Notes: generated by a model not told the origin, from the letters alone. A stretch of 64,000 bases of DNA from Dyella sp. OK004 (GCF_900114495.1 NZ_FOZI01000003.1:124001-188000); one strand, 5' to 3'; positions 34,964-43,746 are shown, counted from the first letter of the stretch. A program made the numbers and translations.

Positions 34964-35479
34964 ATGTCCGTGACACTGCCAGAGTCCGTGGACGCTTGGC
35001 GCATGGTCTCGGCGCGGCGTTCGTTCCAGGGGTCGTTGCCCATTGCCGCCATGCAGCGTCTGGGTGGGGTCCTTGCGGATACCACGGGCGAGGCCCGATT
35101 CGAGCTGGATTTCGGTCGTGACGAATTCGGTACGGCGTACCTCGACGTTCGCGTCCAGGCTCCGCTCACGCTGATTTGCCAACGTTCGCTGGAGCCGTTT
35201 GTGCTTCCGGTAACGTTGGACAGTCGTCTGGGCCTGATCCGGGACGAGCGCGAGGAGTCAGCCCTGCCGCCCGGTAGCGAACCGCTGCTGGTCGCCGAGG
35301 ACGGCAAGCTGAGCCTGGCGGACGTCATCGAAGACGAATTGTTGTTGGTGCTGCCGCTGGTCCCGGTCAACCCGGACAGCGCGCTGCCCGACGAAGTAGT
35401 AGCCCCGCCGCCGGAAGCCACTTCCGGCGAGGGTCGTTCCGATAACCCGTTCGCGATTCTGCGCGAACTTAAGAAATAA
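34964..35479 (+). CDS. yceD: YceD (DUF177), 23S rRNA accumulation protein
   Basis: The 171-residue protein fits the YceD/DUF177 family: N-terminal L-P-E-S-V-D-A-W-R-M-V-S-A-R-R-S-F-Q-G, a middle T-L-I-C-Q-R-S-L-E-P-F region with one of the usual cysteines, and an acidic V-I-E-D-E-L-L-L-V-L-P-L-V-P segment. It is needed for normal 23S rRNA accumulation in E. coli and plants and is almost always beside rpmF. The ATG at 34964 has no Shine-Dalgarno sequence, consistent with a leaderless mRNA from the promoter just upstream. Confidence 0.93.
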   Translation: MSVTLPESVDAWRMVSARRSFQGSLPIAAMQRLGGVLADTTGEARFELDFGRDEFGTAYLDVRVQAPLTLICQRSLEPFVLPVTLDSRLGLIRDEREESALPPGSEPLLVAEDGKLSLADVIEDELLLVLPLVPVNPDSALPDEVVAPPPEATSGEGRSDNPFAILRELKK

Positions 35480-35516
35480 CTGCCGATTTTCATAATCGCT
35501 TAGCTGGAGAGTCACC

Positions 35517-35711
35517 ATGGCCGTTGCCAAGAGCCGCAAAACCCCGTCCACCCGCGGCATGCGTCGTTCGCACGATGCGCTGAAGACCGTGCAGCTGGCC
35601 ACCGATCCGACCAGCGGCGAGGTGCATCTGCGCCACCACGTCACCAAGGACGGCTACTACCGTGGCAAGAAAGTCATCGAGACCAGCACCTCGGTGGTCG
35701 AAGAGGATTGA
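35517..35711 (+). CDS. rpmF: 50S ribosomal protein L32
   Basis: The 64-residue protein begins [22 protein letters not shown], the L32 signature, and lacks the zinc-binding cysteines (a C-minus form). It follows yceD by 37 bases with GGAGA as ribosome-binding site. A terminator hairpin follows, and the usual next gene plsX is not found here. Confidence 0.98.
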   Translation: MAVAKSRKTPSTRGMRRSHDALKTVQLATDPTSGEVHLRHHVTKDGYYRGKKVIETSTSVVEED

Positions 35712-35741
35712 TCGTTCCCGCAAGGGATACGGTTCCGCATG

Positions 35742-35770
35742 GCGGCGCGGCGACGCGCCGCTTTGCGTTT
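35742..35770 (+). terminator. Intrinsic terminator after rpmF
   Basis: GCGGCGCG and CGCGCCGC form an 8-bp GC stem around GCGA, followed by TTTGCGTTT. It lies 30 bases after the rpmF stop and likely separates rpmF from fabH. Confidence 0.65.
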
Positions 35771-35865
35771 AGGCGCTCACGAACGTAACTTTGCTGTCTT
35801 GGTGCGGGCGGTCATCCCTGATGTGGATGAGGTGCCGTGTGCGCCGATTCGCTGATGGATAGCCC

Positions 35866-36840
35866 ATGGCCCCGATCTACGCCCGCATCACTGGTACCGG
35901 CAGCGCACTGCCGGAGCGCGTCCTGACCAACGCCGACCTGGAGCAGTTCGTCGACACCAGTGACGAATGGATCCAGAGCCGCACCGGCATTCGTCAGCGT
36001 CACGTTGCCGTCGAAGGCCAGACGACTGGTGATTTCGCTTTCCTCGCCGCCCAGCGCGCGCTGGAAGCCGCGGGCGTGAAGGCGTCCGAGCTGGATCTGA
36101 TCGTGCTGGGCACGACCACGCCCGACATCATTTTTCCCTCCACTGCGTGCCTGGTGCAGCATCGCCTGGGTGCCAACGGTTGCGCGGCTTTTGACGTCAA
36201 CGCGGCCTGTTCCGGTTTTGTCTACGCCTTGGGCATCGCCGATAAGTTCATCCGCAGCGGGCAGTCCAAGAAAGTGCTGGTGATCGGTGCTGAGACGCTC
36301 ACGCGCATGGTTGACTGGAGCGAGCGCGAAACCTGCGTGCTGTTCGGTGACGGCGCCGGTGCGGTGGTGCTTGAGGCTTCCAGCGAGCCGGGCATTTATG
36401 CCACTTGCCTGCATGCCGACGGTGGCTACAAAGAACTGCTGTGGAATCCGGTGGGCGTCTCCGTGGGCTTCAGGGACGAGCCGAACCACGGCGTGCGCAT
36501 TAACATGAGCGGCCGTGAAGTATTCAAGGTGGCGGTGAAGACGCTGGACGCCCTGGTCGAAGAGACCTTGAAGGCAGCCGGCATGGAAGCGTCCCAGCTG
36601 GATTGGCTGATTCCGCATCAGGCCAACCTGCGCATTATCGAAGCCACCGCCAAGCGTCTGAACATGCCGATGGAGCAGGTGATCGTTACCGTCGACAAGC
36701 ACGCCAACACCTCGGCCGGCTCGGTTCCGCTGGCGCTGGATTACGCCGTGCGTTCCGGTAAGGTGCAGCGCGGCCAGAACCTGCTGCTGGAAGCTTTCGG
36801 CGGCGGCTTTACCTGGGCTTCGGCGCTGCTGCGCTATTAA
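35866..36840 (+). CDS. fabH: Beta-ketoacyl-ACP synthase III
   Basis: The 324-residue enzyme condenses acetyl-CoA with malonyl-ACP to begin fatty acid synthesis. The catalytic triad is Cys115 (N-A-A-C-S-G-F), His251 (I-P-H-Q-A-N) and Asn281 (K-H-A-N-T-S-A-G-S). The ending G-G-G-F-T-W-A-S-A-L-L-R-Y is typical. It lies 154 bases after rpmF, too close to leave room for plsX, which separates the two in E. coli. A terminator follows. Confidence 0.97.
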   Translation: MAPIYARITGTGSALPERVLTNADLEQFVDTSDEWIQSRTGIRQRHVAVEGQTTGDFAFLAAQRALEAAGVKASELDLIVLGTTTPDIIFPSTACLVQHRLGANGCAAFDVNAACSGFVYALGIADKFIRSGQSKKVLVIGAETLTRMVDWSERETCVLFGDGAGAVVLEASSEPGIYATCLHADGGYKELLWNPVGVSVGFRDEPNHGVRINMSGREVFKVAVKTLDALVEETLKAAGMEASQLDWLIPHQANLRIIEATAKRLNMPMEQVIVTVDKHANTSAGSVPLALDYAVRSGKVQRGQNLLLEAFGGGFTWASALLRY

Positions 36841-36885
36841 GTCGGCGCGCTTGCCGGTCAGCGGCCGGGAGCAGAGAAGTTAAAG

Positions 36886-36916
36886 AAAAGCCGGTGCCGT
36901 GGGCGTCGGCTTTTTT
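36886..36916 (+). terminator. Intrinsic terminator after fabH
   Basis: AAAAGCCG pairs with CGGCTTTT around a 13-base loop, with six T residues at the 3' side (36911-36916). It lies 45 bases after the fabH stop. Confidence 0.75.
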
Positions 36917-37042
36917 GTTGGGCGTCCTGCGCGAACTTTCACCGTTTAGCCCTTTGCTCGCCCCTCGAATCAGGCCATCCTGCTGCGTACGGCCGGCGTT
37001 GCTGGCACCATTCCGCTTTTCGTCGACGGAAATCTTTCTTTC

Positions 37043-37987
37043 ATGAGCCAGAACGCATCGCTCGCTTTTGTCTTTCCCGGCCAGGGCTCCCAGTCTGTGG
37101 GCATGCTGGCGGAACTGGCCGCAGAGCACGCGGAAGTGAAGGCCGCCTTCGACGAGGCGTCGCAGGGCGCCAGGGTGGATCTGTGGGCGCTTAGCCAGCA
37201 GGGGCCGGAAGACCAACTCAACCGCACCGAGAACACGCAGCCAGCACTGCTGGCCGCGAGTGTGGCGGTGTGGCGGGTATGGCAAAAACTGGGCGGTGCG
37301 CAGCCGGCGCAGTTGTCCGGACACAGCCTGGGTGAGTACAGCGCGCTGGTGTGTGCTGGCGCCTTGTCGCTGCATGACGCTGCTGCACTGGTCGCCGAGC
37401 GCGGTCGCCTGATGCAGGCGGCGGTGCCGCCGGGCGTCGGGGCGATGGCGGCGATCCTGGGGGGTGACGATGCGCAGATCGCTGCGGTGTGTGAAGAAGT
37501 GGCGCAAGGGCAGGTGGTATCGCCGGCCAATTTCAATTCGCCGGGCCAGCTGGTGATTGCCGGCAACAGTGAAGCGGTGGATCGCGCGCTCGCGAAACTC
37601 GCCGAGCTCGGTATGAAGAAGGCGATCAAGCTGGCGGTCTCGGTGCCGTCGCATTGCGCGCTGATGCGTGGCGCCGCCGATAAGCTCGGCGAGCGCATGG
37701 CTGCACTGCAATGGCAGCAGCCATCGATCCCGGTGGTGCAGAACGCCGAGGCGCGCAGTTACGACAATCTCGACGACATCCGCGCGGCGCTGCAGCGTCA
37801 GCTTTATCTGCCGGTGCGCTGGACCGAATGCGTGCAGGCACTGGTCGCCGGTGGCGCCACGCGTGTGGCCGAATGTGGTCCGGGCAAGGTGCTGGCTGGT
37901 TTGATCAAGCGCATCGACAAGAGCGTCGACGCTCGCGCCATGGGTGCGCCGGCCGACCTTGACGCCACCCGCACTGAATGGACGTAA
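37043..37987 (+). CDS. fabD: Malonyl-CoA:ACP transacylase
   Basis: The 314-residue transferase loads malonate onto ACP. Catalytic Ser95 lies in G-H-S-L-G-E-Y, the His partner in V-P-S-H-C-A-L near 204, and the N-terminal V-F-P-G-Q-G-S-Q motif and G-A-M-A-A-I-L are typical. It follows fabH after a terminator and about 200 bases, so it probably has its own promoter; I see no clear one. fabG begins 58 bases downstream. Confidence 0.97.
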   Translation: MSQNASLAFVFPGQGSQSVGMLAELAAEHAEVKAAFDEASQGARVDLWALSQQGPEDQLNRTENTQPALLAASVAVWRVWQKLGGAQPAQLSGHSLGEYSALVCAGALSLHDAAALVAERGRLMQAAVPPGVGAMAAILGGDDAQIAAVCEEVAQGQVVSPANFNSPGQLVIAGNSEAVDRALAKLAELGMKKAIKLAVSVPSHCALMRGAADKLGERMAALQWQQPSIPVVQNAEARSYDNLDDIRAALQRQLYLPVRWTECVQALVAGGATRVAECGPGKVLAGLIKRIDKSVDARAMGAPADLDATRTEWT

Positions 37988-38045
37988 GCATCGCCCGCGC
38001 GATGCATGACTTTTTCCGTTGAGCCTCACTCAGGAAGCGATACAG

Positions 38046-38789
38046 ATGAGCAAGACACTGCAAGGCGAAATCGCCCTCGTCACCGGCGCCAGCCGCGGCA
38101 TCGGCGCGGCCATCGCCAACGAACTGGCGGCACTGGGTGCCACCGTGATCGGCACTGCCACCAGCGAGAGTGGCGCAGCAGCGATCGGTGAGCGCCTGGC
38201 GCCTCATGGCGGTCACGGCCGCGTACTCAATGTGGTGGATGGCGCTGCCGTCGACGCGTTGATCGGTGCGATCGGCAAGGAGTTTGGACCGGTCTCGATC
38301 CTCGTCAATAACGCCGGCATCACCCGCGATCAATTGTTGATGCGTATGCGCGACGAGGATTGGCAGGCCATTCTCGATACCAATCTCACCTCGGTGTATC
38401 GCACCTCCAAGGCGGTGATGCGCGGCATGATGAAGGCACGCAAAGGGCGCATTATTTCGATCGCGTCGGTGATCGGCCTCACCGGCAATCCGGGACAGTC
38501 CAATTACGCCGCGGCCAAGGCTGGCATCATCGCTTTCTCCAAGTCGCTGGCGCGCGAAATCGGCAGCCGCAACATCACCGTGAATGTGGTGGCGCCCGGC
38601 TTTATCGATACCGATATGACGCGCGCGCTGCCGGAGGAATCGAAGCAGGCTCTGCTCGGGCAGATCGCTCTAGGGCGTTTGGGCGAGGCGGACGATATCG
38701 CCAAGGCAGTGGCCTTCCTGGCGTCACCATCGGCGGCGTACATCACCGGCGAAACACTGCACGTCAACGGCGGCATGTACATGCCGTAA
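38046..38789 (+). CDS. fabG: 3-oxoacyl-ACP reductase
   Basis: The 247-residue SDR enzyme has T-G-A-S-R-G-I-G at 13-20, N-N-A-G at 88-91 and the catalytic Ser141, Tyr154 and Lys158. It reduces 3-oxoacyl-ACP with NADPH. ATG 38046 is preceded by AGGAAG; an ATG nine codons earlier is less likely. A strong terminator lies directly after it, which separates it from acpP. Confidence 0.97.
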   Translation: MSKTLQGEIALVTGASRGIGAAIANELAALGATVIGTATSESGAAAIGERLAPHGGHGRVLNVVDGAAVDALIGAIGKEFGPVSILVNNAGITRDQLLMRMRDEDWQAILDTNLTSVYRTSKAVMRGMMKARKGRIISIASVIGLTGNPGQSNYAAAKAGIIAFSKSLAREIGSRNITVNVVAPGFIDTDMTRALPEESKQALLGQIALGRLGEADDIAKAVAFLASPSAAYITGETLHVNGGMYMP

Positions 38790-38795
38790 TGATCG

Positions 38796-38824
38796 AAGGC
38801 CGGCCTGCATGGCCGGCCTTTTTT
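38796..38824 (+). terminator. Strong intrinsic terminator after fabG
   Basis: AAGGCCGGCC and GGCCGGCCTT form a 10-bp perfect stem with loop TGCAT, followed by TTTT (six T in all). It lies 6 bases after the fabG stop. Confidence 0.88.
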
Positions 38825-38902
38825 GTGAAGTGTTTCGTCACGTCTCGACGTCATCCTCCAGCGCTAAGATCGGCCTAAGTAGGGCCACGGAAACTGGATG
38901 GC

Positions 38903-40516
38903 ATGAATGCTTTGGGACGTCTGCGAGCTAGCCTGGATGCCAACCCGTGGTTGGCGATGTTTTTGCTGCTGCCCTTCCTGGGTATCTTGCCGCCGGTGCC
39001 GATTGACGAAACACGCTATCTCAGCATCGCCTGGGAAATGCGCCAGTCCGGCGAGCTGATCACGCTGCACCTCAACGGCTTCCCGTATTTCGACAAGCCA
39101 CCGCTGTTGTTCTGGCTGCTCAATCTCGACTGGAGCCTGTTTGGCGTATCGCTGTGGGGCGCGCGCGTATTGCCGGTGTTGTTCGCCGCCGGCTGCATTG
39201 CCGTGGTGCAAAAGCTTGAACGCGGGCTCGACCGCGATGCCGCGGGACAGGCGCCCTGGCTGATGCTGGGCTTTCTGTATTTTCAGCTGTTCGCCGGCGT
39301 GGTGATGTTCGACGTGCTGTTGTGTTTCTGTGTATTGCTGGCGTTTCTTGCCGTTATGCAATGGATGCGCGACGGATCACGCCATGCCCTGTGGCTGATG
39401 TTCCTCGGCAGTGCGCTGGGGATGCTGGCGAAGGGGCCTGTGGTGCTGTTGCATCTGCTGCCGCCGATCGTGCTGGCGCGCTGGTGGGTGCTGTCGGAAG
39501 CGTCGCGTCCTTCGTGGGGACGCATTGGCGTGGCGGTGTTGTTCGTGGTGCTGGGCGGTGTGCCGGTGCTGTTGTGGGCGCTGGCAGCCGTGAAGCATCT
39601 GGGTCTTGCGGACGCGAAGGAGTTACTGGTCACGCAGACGGCGGGGCGCGTGGTCGAGAGTTTCGCGCACAACCGCGCGTTATGGTGGTATCTGCAATGG
39701 CTGATTCCATTGCTGCTGCCGTGGCCGCTGGTATTGCGCTGGAGTCGTTTGAGGACGGCGCACGCAGTGACGATGTCCTCCATGGCCGCGCGTTTCGGCT
39801 TGTGCGCTACGCTGCCGGCCTTCATCGGTTTCAGTCTGGTGAGCGGCAAGCAGCTGCACTATCTGATTCCGCTGTTCCCCGGCTTGTGTTTGTGGCTGGG
39901 TGCCTTGTTGCGACACGATCCACGCTTGCTGGCTTCGCGACGGATGTTGGCATTTTCCGTGCTGGTGGCGGCGCTCTTGCTATGGGCATATCTGCGCCCT
40001 GGCGATATGACTCCAATGCCGGTTTCGCCCGGTGTAGTGAAAGCGTTGTTTACGCTGACCGCCACGCTGGTCGTGCTATCGATCCTGCTGTTGCTGCGGC
40101 CGAACGAGTTGATGCCGGAGCGACGGGTGGCCTGGGCGATGTTGTTTCTGACCATCGCACTGTTGCCGCTGATCCGTACTCAGGCGCTGGGTGTGATGGA
40201 TCTGCGCGGACTCGCGCAGACGGTAGCGCAGATGCGCCAGGAGGGTGTGCCGTTGGTGCGTGCCGGCAATGAGCCGGGGCTGATTACGTTCCTGGCGCGT
40301 CTGCCCGAACCCTTGTCCACCACCGACGATCCACCGCAATGGGCGCGGCAGCATCCCGATGGCTTTTTGCTGGTGTGGTCGTCGCATGCGCTGCCGGCTG
40401 GAACGCAGCATTTGACCCGGGTGGCCAACGGCTGGGTCGGCCTGCGGCCCGCTTCAGCCTGGTCCGCCGCGCCGAGTGGGCAGGCCACTTCCCCGGCCGA
40501 GACGGCGGTCCGCTGA
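38903..40516 (+). CDS. ArnT-like GT39 glycosyltransferase inserted in the fab cluster
   Basis: The 537-residue membrane protein has P-I-D-E-T-R-Y at 33-39 and Y-F-D-K-P-P-L-L-F-W-L near 64-74, hallmarks of ArnT-type (4-amino-4-deoxyarabinose or similar) lipid A glycosyltransferases, with about twelve membrane helices and a C-terminal periplasmic domain. It may glycosylate lipid A or another envelope acceptor. It sits between fabG and acpP, which are normally adjacent, and after the fabG terminator, so it is likely to have its own promoter. It is not closely similar to the GT39 gene at 32164. The end of the gene overlaps no other frame. Confidence 0.82.
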   Translation: MNALGRLRASLDANPWLAMFLLLPFLGILPPVPIDETRYLSIAWEMRQSGELITLHLNGFPYFDKPPLLFWLLNLDWSLFGVSLWGARVLPVLFAAGCIAVVQKLERGLDRDAAGQAPWLMLGFLYFQLFAGVVMFDVLLCFCVLLAFLAVMQWMRDGSRHALWLMFLGSALGMLAKGPVVLLHLLPPIVLARWWVLSEASRPSWGRIGVAVLFVVLGGVPVLLWALAAVKHLGLADAKELLVTQTAGRVVESFAHNRALWWYLQWLIPLLLPWPLVLRWSRLRTAHAVTMSSMAARFGLCATLPAFIGFSLVSGKQLHYLIPLFPGLCLWLGALLRHDPRLLASRRMLAFSVLVAALLLWAYLRPGDMTPMPVSPGVVKALFTLTATLVVLSILLLLRPNELMPERRVAWAMLFLTIALLPLIRTQALGVMDLRGLAQTVAQMRQEGVPLVRAGNEPGLITFLARLPEPLSTTDDPPQWARQHPDGFLLVWSSHALPAGTQHLTRVANGWVGLRPASAWSAAPSGQATSPAETAVR

Positions 40517-40681
40517 CCGGTTTCGTCGGGACTGTCGCCAGCGGCCCTTTTTTAGGCGACAATTACCCTTTCGCGCCGGTCCCCAGGGCCTGCGCCTTAC
40601 CAACGTTGGCGGACCATGGCGGGCTCTGAGCTTAGCCACTACAATCCGCCAGCTATTTTGTCCTTGGGAGGTATTGGCAAC

Positions 40682-40921
40682 ATGAGCACCATCGAAGAGC
40701 GCGTCAAGAAAATCGTCGTCGAGCAGCTGGGCGTGAAGGAAGATGAAGTCCAGGCGGGCTCGTCGTTCGTGGACGATCTGGGCGCGGATTCGCTGGACAC
40801 CGTTGAACTGGTGATGGCTCTCGAGGAAGAGTTCGAGTGCGAGATTCCGGACGAAGAGGCCGAGAAGATCACCACGGTTCAGCAGGCCATCGATTACATC
40901 AAGGCCCACGAAGCCAAGTAA
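40682..40921 (+). CDS. acpP: Acyl carrier protein
   Basis: The 79-residue acidic protein has the G-A-D-S-L-D-T-V-E motif with Ser37 for 4'-phosphopantetheine. It carries growing acyl chains for fatty acid and lipid A synthesis. A strong GGGAGG ribosome-binding site stands at 40666-40671. Upstream, a TACAAT -10-like hexamer (40640-40645) without a good -35 may serve as promoter. A terminator follows 65 bases after the stop. ACP is usually among the most abundant proteins, which a monocistronic unit would suit. Confidence 0.98.
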   Translation: MSTIEERVKKIVVEQLGVKEDEVQAGSSFVDDLGADSLDTVELVMALEEEFECEIPDEEAEKITTVQQAIDYIKAHEAK

Positions 40922-40985
40922 TGATCAATTCGTGGCGGCCGGCGCGTTCGGCGCAGCCCACCCGCCCACGATGCGATACCGAAAG

Positions 40986-41013
40986 CTGCGCCACATTGGC
41001 GCAGTTTTCGTTT
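40986..41013 (+). terminator. Intrinsic terminator after acpP
   Basis: CTGCGCCA and TGGCGCAG form an 8-bp perfect stem with loop CAT, followed by TTTTCGTTT. It ends the acpP unit before fabF. Confidence 0.8.
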
Positions 41014-41034
41014 CTGCATTTTGCAACGTCCGAT

Positions 41035-41067
41035 CCCGTATGGTGCGATGGATGCACGCCATACGGG
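41035..41067 (+). promoter_or_regulatory. Inverted repeat in the acpP-fabF intergenic region
   Basis: CCCGTATGG and CCATACGGG are a perfect 9-bp inverted repeat separated by 15 bases, with TGC/GCA nested inside. No T-run follows, so it is not a terminator. It lies 81 bases before the fabF start and could be an operator or an mRNA leader structure. Confidence 0.5.
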
Positions 41068-41147
41068 CAAGACGACGTCTCCGCACTCGTCAGGTGCGGG
41101 ACGGCTGCCTCCGCGGCAGATACACGGAACCATGAAGGAAGATCAGC

Positions 41148-42386
41148 ATGAGCAAACGACGTGTGGTTGTCACCGGACTCGGCATCATCTCGCCGGTTGG
41201 CAACGATATCGCTACGGCTTGGGACAACATCCTCAAGGGCGTCAGCGGCATCGGTCAGGTTACCCATTTCGATGCCACGACCTATGCCACTCGCATCGCC
41301 GGTCAGGTGCGCGGTTTTGAGCCGTCGGACTGGATTGCCCCGAAAGAGATCAAGAAGATGGATCCGTTCATCCACTACGGCATCGCTGCGGGCACTCAGG
41401 CCCTCAAGGATTCCGGACTGGACGTGACCGAAGCCAACGCGCCGCGCATCGGCGTGGCAGTCGCTGCCGGCATCGGTGGCCTGCATACCATCGAGCACAC
41501 CTCGATCGAGTTGCACGATAAGGGCCCGCGTCGCGTGTCGCCGTTCTTCGTGCCCAGCTCGATCATCAACATGGTCTCGGGCCACCTGTCGATCATGTAC
41601 GGCCTGAAGGGTCCGAACATCGCCTGCGTCACCGCATGCACCACCGGTACGCACAACATCGGCCTCGCCGCGCGCATGATCCAGTACGGCGATGCCGACG
41701 TGATGGTCGCCGGTGGCGCCGAGTTCGCTACCACCGGCACGGCGATGGCGGGCTTCTGCTCGGCCAAAGCCATGTCGACCCGCAACGACGAGCCGACCAA
41801 GGCCAGCCGTCCGTGGGACAAGGACCGCGATGGCTTCGTGCTTTCCGATGGTGCTGGCGTGCTGGTGCTGGAAGAGTACGAACACGCCAAGGCGCGCGGC
41901 GCGAAGATCTACGCCGAACTGATTGGCTTCGGCATGAGCGGCGACGCTTATCACATCACTGCACCCAGCGAAGGTGGCGAAGGTGCCGCGCGTTGCATGG
42001 AAAGTGCGCTCAAGGATGGCGGCATCAATCCGTCCGAAGTGCAGTACGTCAATGCACACGGCACCTCGACGCCGCTGGGTGACCTGGGTGAAGTAATGGC
42101 GGCCAAGAAGGTGTTTGGCGATCACGCCTACAAACTGGCGATGAGTTCGACCAAATCCATCACCGGCCATCTGCTCGGTGCGGCCGGTGGCGTGGAGGCG
42201 ATTTTCTCCATCCTCGCACTGCGCGATCAGGTGCTGCCGCCGACCATCAACCTGGACGAGCCGAGCGAAGGCTGCGATCTCGACTTCGTGCCGCACACGG
42301 CGCGCGATGCCAAGCTCGATGTGGTGATCTCCAACTCCTTCGGCTTTGGCGGCACCAACGGCACGCTGGCATTCCGTCGCGTCTGA
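41148..42386 (+). CDS. fabF: Beta-ketoacyl-ACP synthase II
   Basis: The 412-residue condensing enzyme extends acyl-ACP chains. Catalytic residues are Cys164 (V-T-A-C-T-T-G), His304 ([12 protein letters not shown]) and His341 ([11 protein letters not shown]). The ending [13 protein letters not shown] is typical. It shapes the unsaturated and long-chain fatty acid content. pabB starts 7 bases after its stop, forming a continuous fabF-pabB-pabC-mltG-tmk-holB transcript. Confidence 0.97.
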   Translation: MSKRRVVVTGLGIISPVGNDIATAWDNILKGVSGIGQVTHFDATTYATRIAGQVRGFEPSDWIAPKEIKKMDPFIHYGIAAGTQALKDSGLDVTEANAPRIGVAVAAGIGGLHTIEHTSIELHDKGPRRVSPFFVPSSIINMVSGHLSIMYGLKGPNIACVTACTTGTHNIGLAARMIQYGDADVMVAGGAEFATTGTAMAGFCSAKAMSTRNDEPTKASRPWDKDRDGFVLSDGAGVLVLEEYEHAKARGAKIYAELIGFGMSGDAYHITAPSEGGEGAARCMESALKDGGINPSEVQYVNAHGTSTPLGDLGEVMAAKKVFGDHAYKLAMSSTKSITGHLLGAAGGVEAIFSILALRDQVLPPTINLDEPSEGCDLDFVPHTARDAKLDVVISNSFGFGGTNGTLAFRRV

Positions 42387-42393
42387 GCGACGG

Positions 42394-43746
42394 GTGGCCA
42401 GTCTTCGTCGTACTTTGCACGGCCGGCGCGATCTGCTCGCGCCGGCCGCTGCATTTCCAGAGCGCTATCCCTGTCTGTTGCAAAGCGTAGTGCGCGGTAC
42501 GCCGCAGGCGCGCTTCGACATCCTGTTTGCGTTTCCACAGGACAGCCTGACGCTGCATGCGGATGGCTGTCTGGTTGATGGGCAAGGCCAGGAGCGCCCT
42601 GGCAAATTTCTCGATGCGCTGGACCACGCCTGGCAGGCCGAGCGCCTGCCGCGCGAGACCGATGACGGCTTGCCGTTCCATGGTGGTTGGGTGCTGTTGC
42701 TCGCGTACGAGCTGGCCGGCGAAATTGAACCACGTCTGCATTTGCGCGATCCGCACGAATTGCCCGTTGCTCTCGCATTGCGCTGCCCGGTGGCGGCGAT
42801 CGTGGATCATACGAACGAAAGCACGGTGCTGATCGCCGAGCCGGGCCACGAAGCACTGCTCGACCAGCTGGAAGTCGATCTCATCGCCGCAGAACCCGTC
42901 ATCCCTGCCTTGCCTGCGGCAGTGCAGATAGGCGAGGACGACCCGCAACGCTTCCTCGATGGCGTGGCACGCATTCACGAGCATCTGCAGGCCGGCGATA
43001 TCTTTCAGGTCAATTTGTCGCGCGCCTGGCGTGCGCGCTATGCGCAATCGCCGTCGCCGGCCTCGCTTTACGCTTCGCTGCGAGAGGCGAATCCGGCGCC
43101 GTTCGCTGGCTTGTTGCAGCAGCCAGCTTGGGCGGTAGTGAGTTCCTCGCCGGAGCGGCTGGTGGAGGTGCGCGATGGTGTGGCACAGACCCGGCCGATC
43201 GCCGGCACGCGCCCGCGTACGCCGTCGGACGACGAACTGGCCCGCATCCGCGAGCTGCGCACGCATCCCAAGGAGCGCGCTGAGCATGTGATGCTGATTG
43301 ATCTGGAGCGCAACGATCTTGGCCGCGTCTGCGTGCCGGGTACGGTGCAAGTGGACGAGCTGATGGTGGTGGAGAGCTACGCTCACGTGCACCACATCGT
43401 TTCCAACGTGCGCGGCCGGCTGCGTGCGGGAGTGACGCCGGGGCAGGTGATCGCCGCGACCTTCCCGGGAGGCACCATCACCGGCTGCCCCAAGGTGCGT
43501 TGCATGGAGATCATCGCTGCGCTGGAGGACGCCCCGCGTGGCGCCTACACTGGCGCTCTGGGTTATCTCGATCGCAATGGCGACCTCGATTTGAACATCC
43601 TGATTCGCACCTTCACCCTTGCTGGTCAGGACGTGAGCCTGCGCGCTGGTGCGGGCATCGTGGCGGATTCGGTGGCGGAGAAGGAGTTGGACGAGACGCG
43701 CGCCAAGGCCCGTGGGCTGTTGCGCGCGCTTGGGGTGGCTGGTTGA
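42394..43746 (+). CDS. pabB: Aminodeoxychorismate synthase component I
   Basis: The 450-residue chorismate-using enzyme has the N-terminal helper domain and the chorismate-binding core with P-I-A-G-T at 268-272, E-H-V-M-L-I-D-L-E-R-N-D-L-G-R and P-G-G-T-I-T-G-C-P-K. It makes 4-amino-4-deoxychorismate for folate. In E. coli PabB this motif is P-I-K-G-T, whose Lys attacks the substrate; here Ala270 replaces it, as in TrpE and a second PabB class. Assignment to PabB rather than TrpE rests on pabC immediately downstream (TGATG overlap). GTG 42394 is the first start after the fabF stop. The pabA partner is not in the window. Confidence 0.9.
   Translation: MASLRRTLHGRRDLLAPAAAFPERYPCLLQSVVRGTPQARFDILFAFPQDSLTLHADGCLVDGQGQERPGKFLDALDHAWQAERLPRETDDGLPFHGGWVLLLAYELAGEIEPRLHLRDPHELPVALALRCPVAAIVDHTNESTVLIAEPGHEALLDQLEVDLIAAEPVIPALPAAVQIGEDDPQRFLDGVARIHEHLQAGDIFQVNLSRAWRARYAQSPSPASLYASLREANPAPFAGLLQQPAWAVVSSSPERLVEVRDGVAQTRPIAGTRPRTPSDDELARIRELRTHPKERAEHVMLIDLERNDLGRVCVPGTVQVDELMVVESYAHVHHIVSNVRGRLRAGVTPGQVIAATFPGGTITGCPKVRCMEIIAALEDAPRGAYTGALGYLDRNGDLDLNILIRTFTLAGQDVSLRAGAGIVADSVAEKELDETRAKARGLLRALGVAG

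Noticed and set aside
36841-37042. Possible small gene between fabH and fabD
   Set aside because: The space holds a terminator and no open frame with a start signal.
40534-40560. GTCGCC/GGCGAC inverted repeat with a T-run in the loop after the ArnT-like gene
   Set aside because: The T-run is inside the loop and not after the stem, so it does not resemble a terminator; a 6-bp stem with a 15-base loop is weak.
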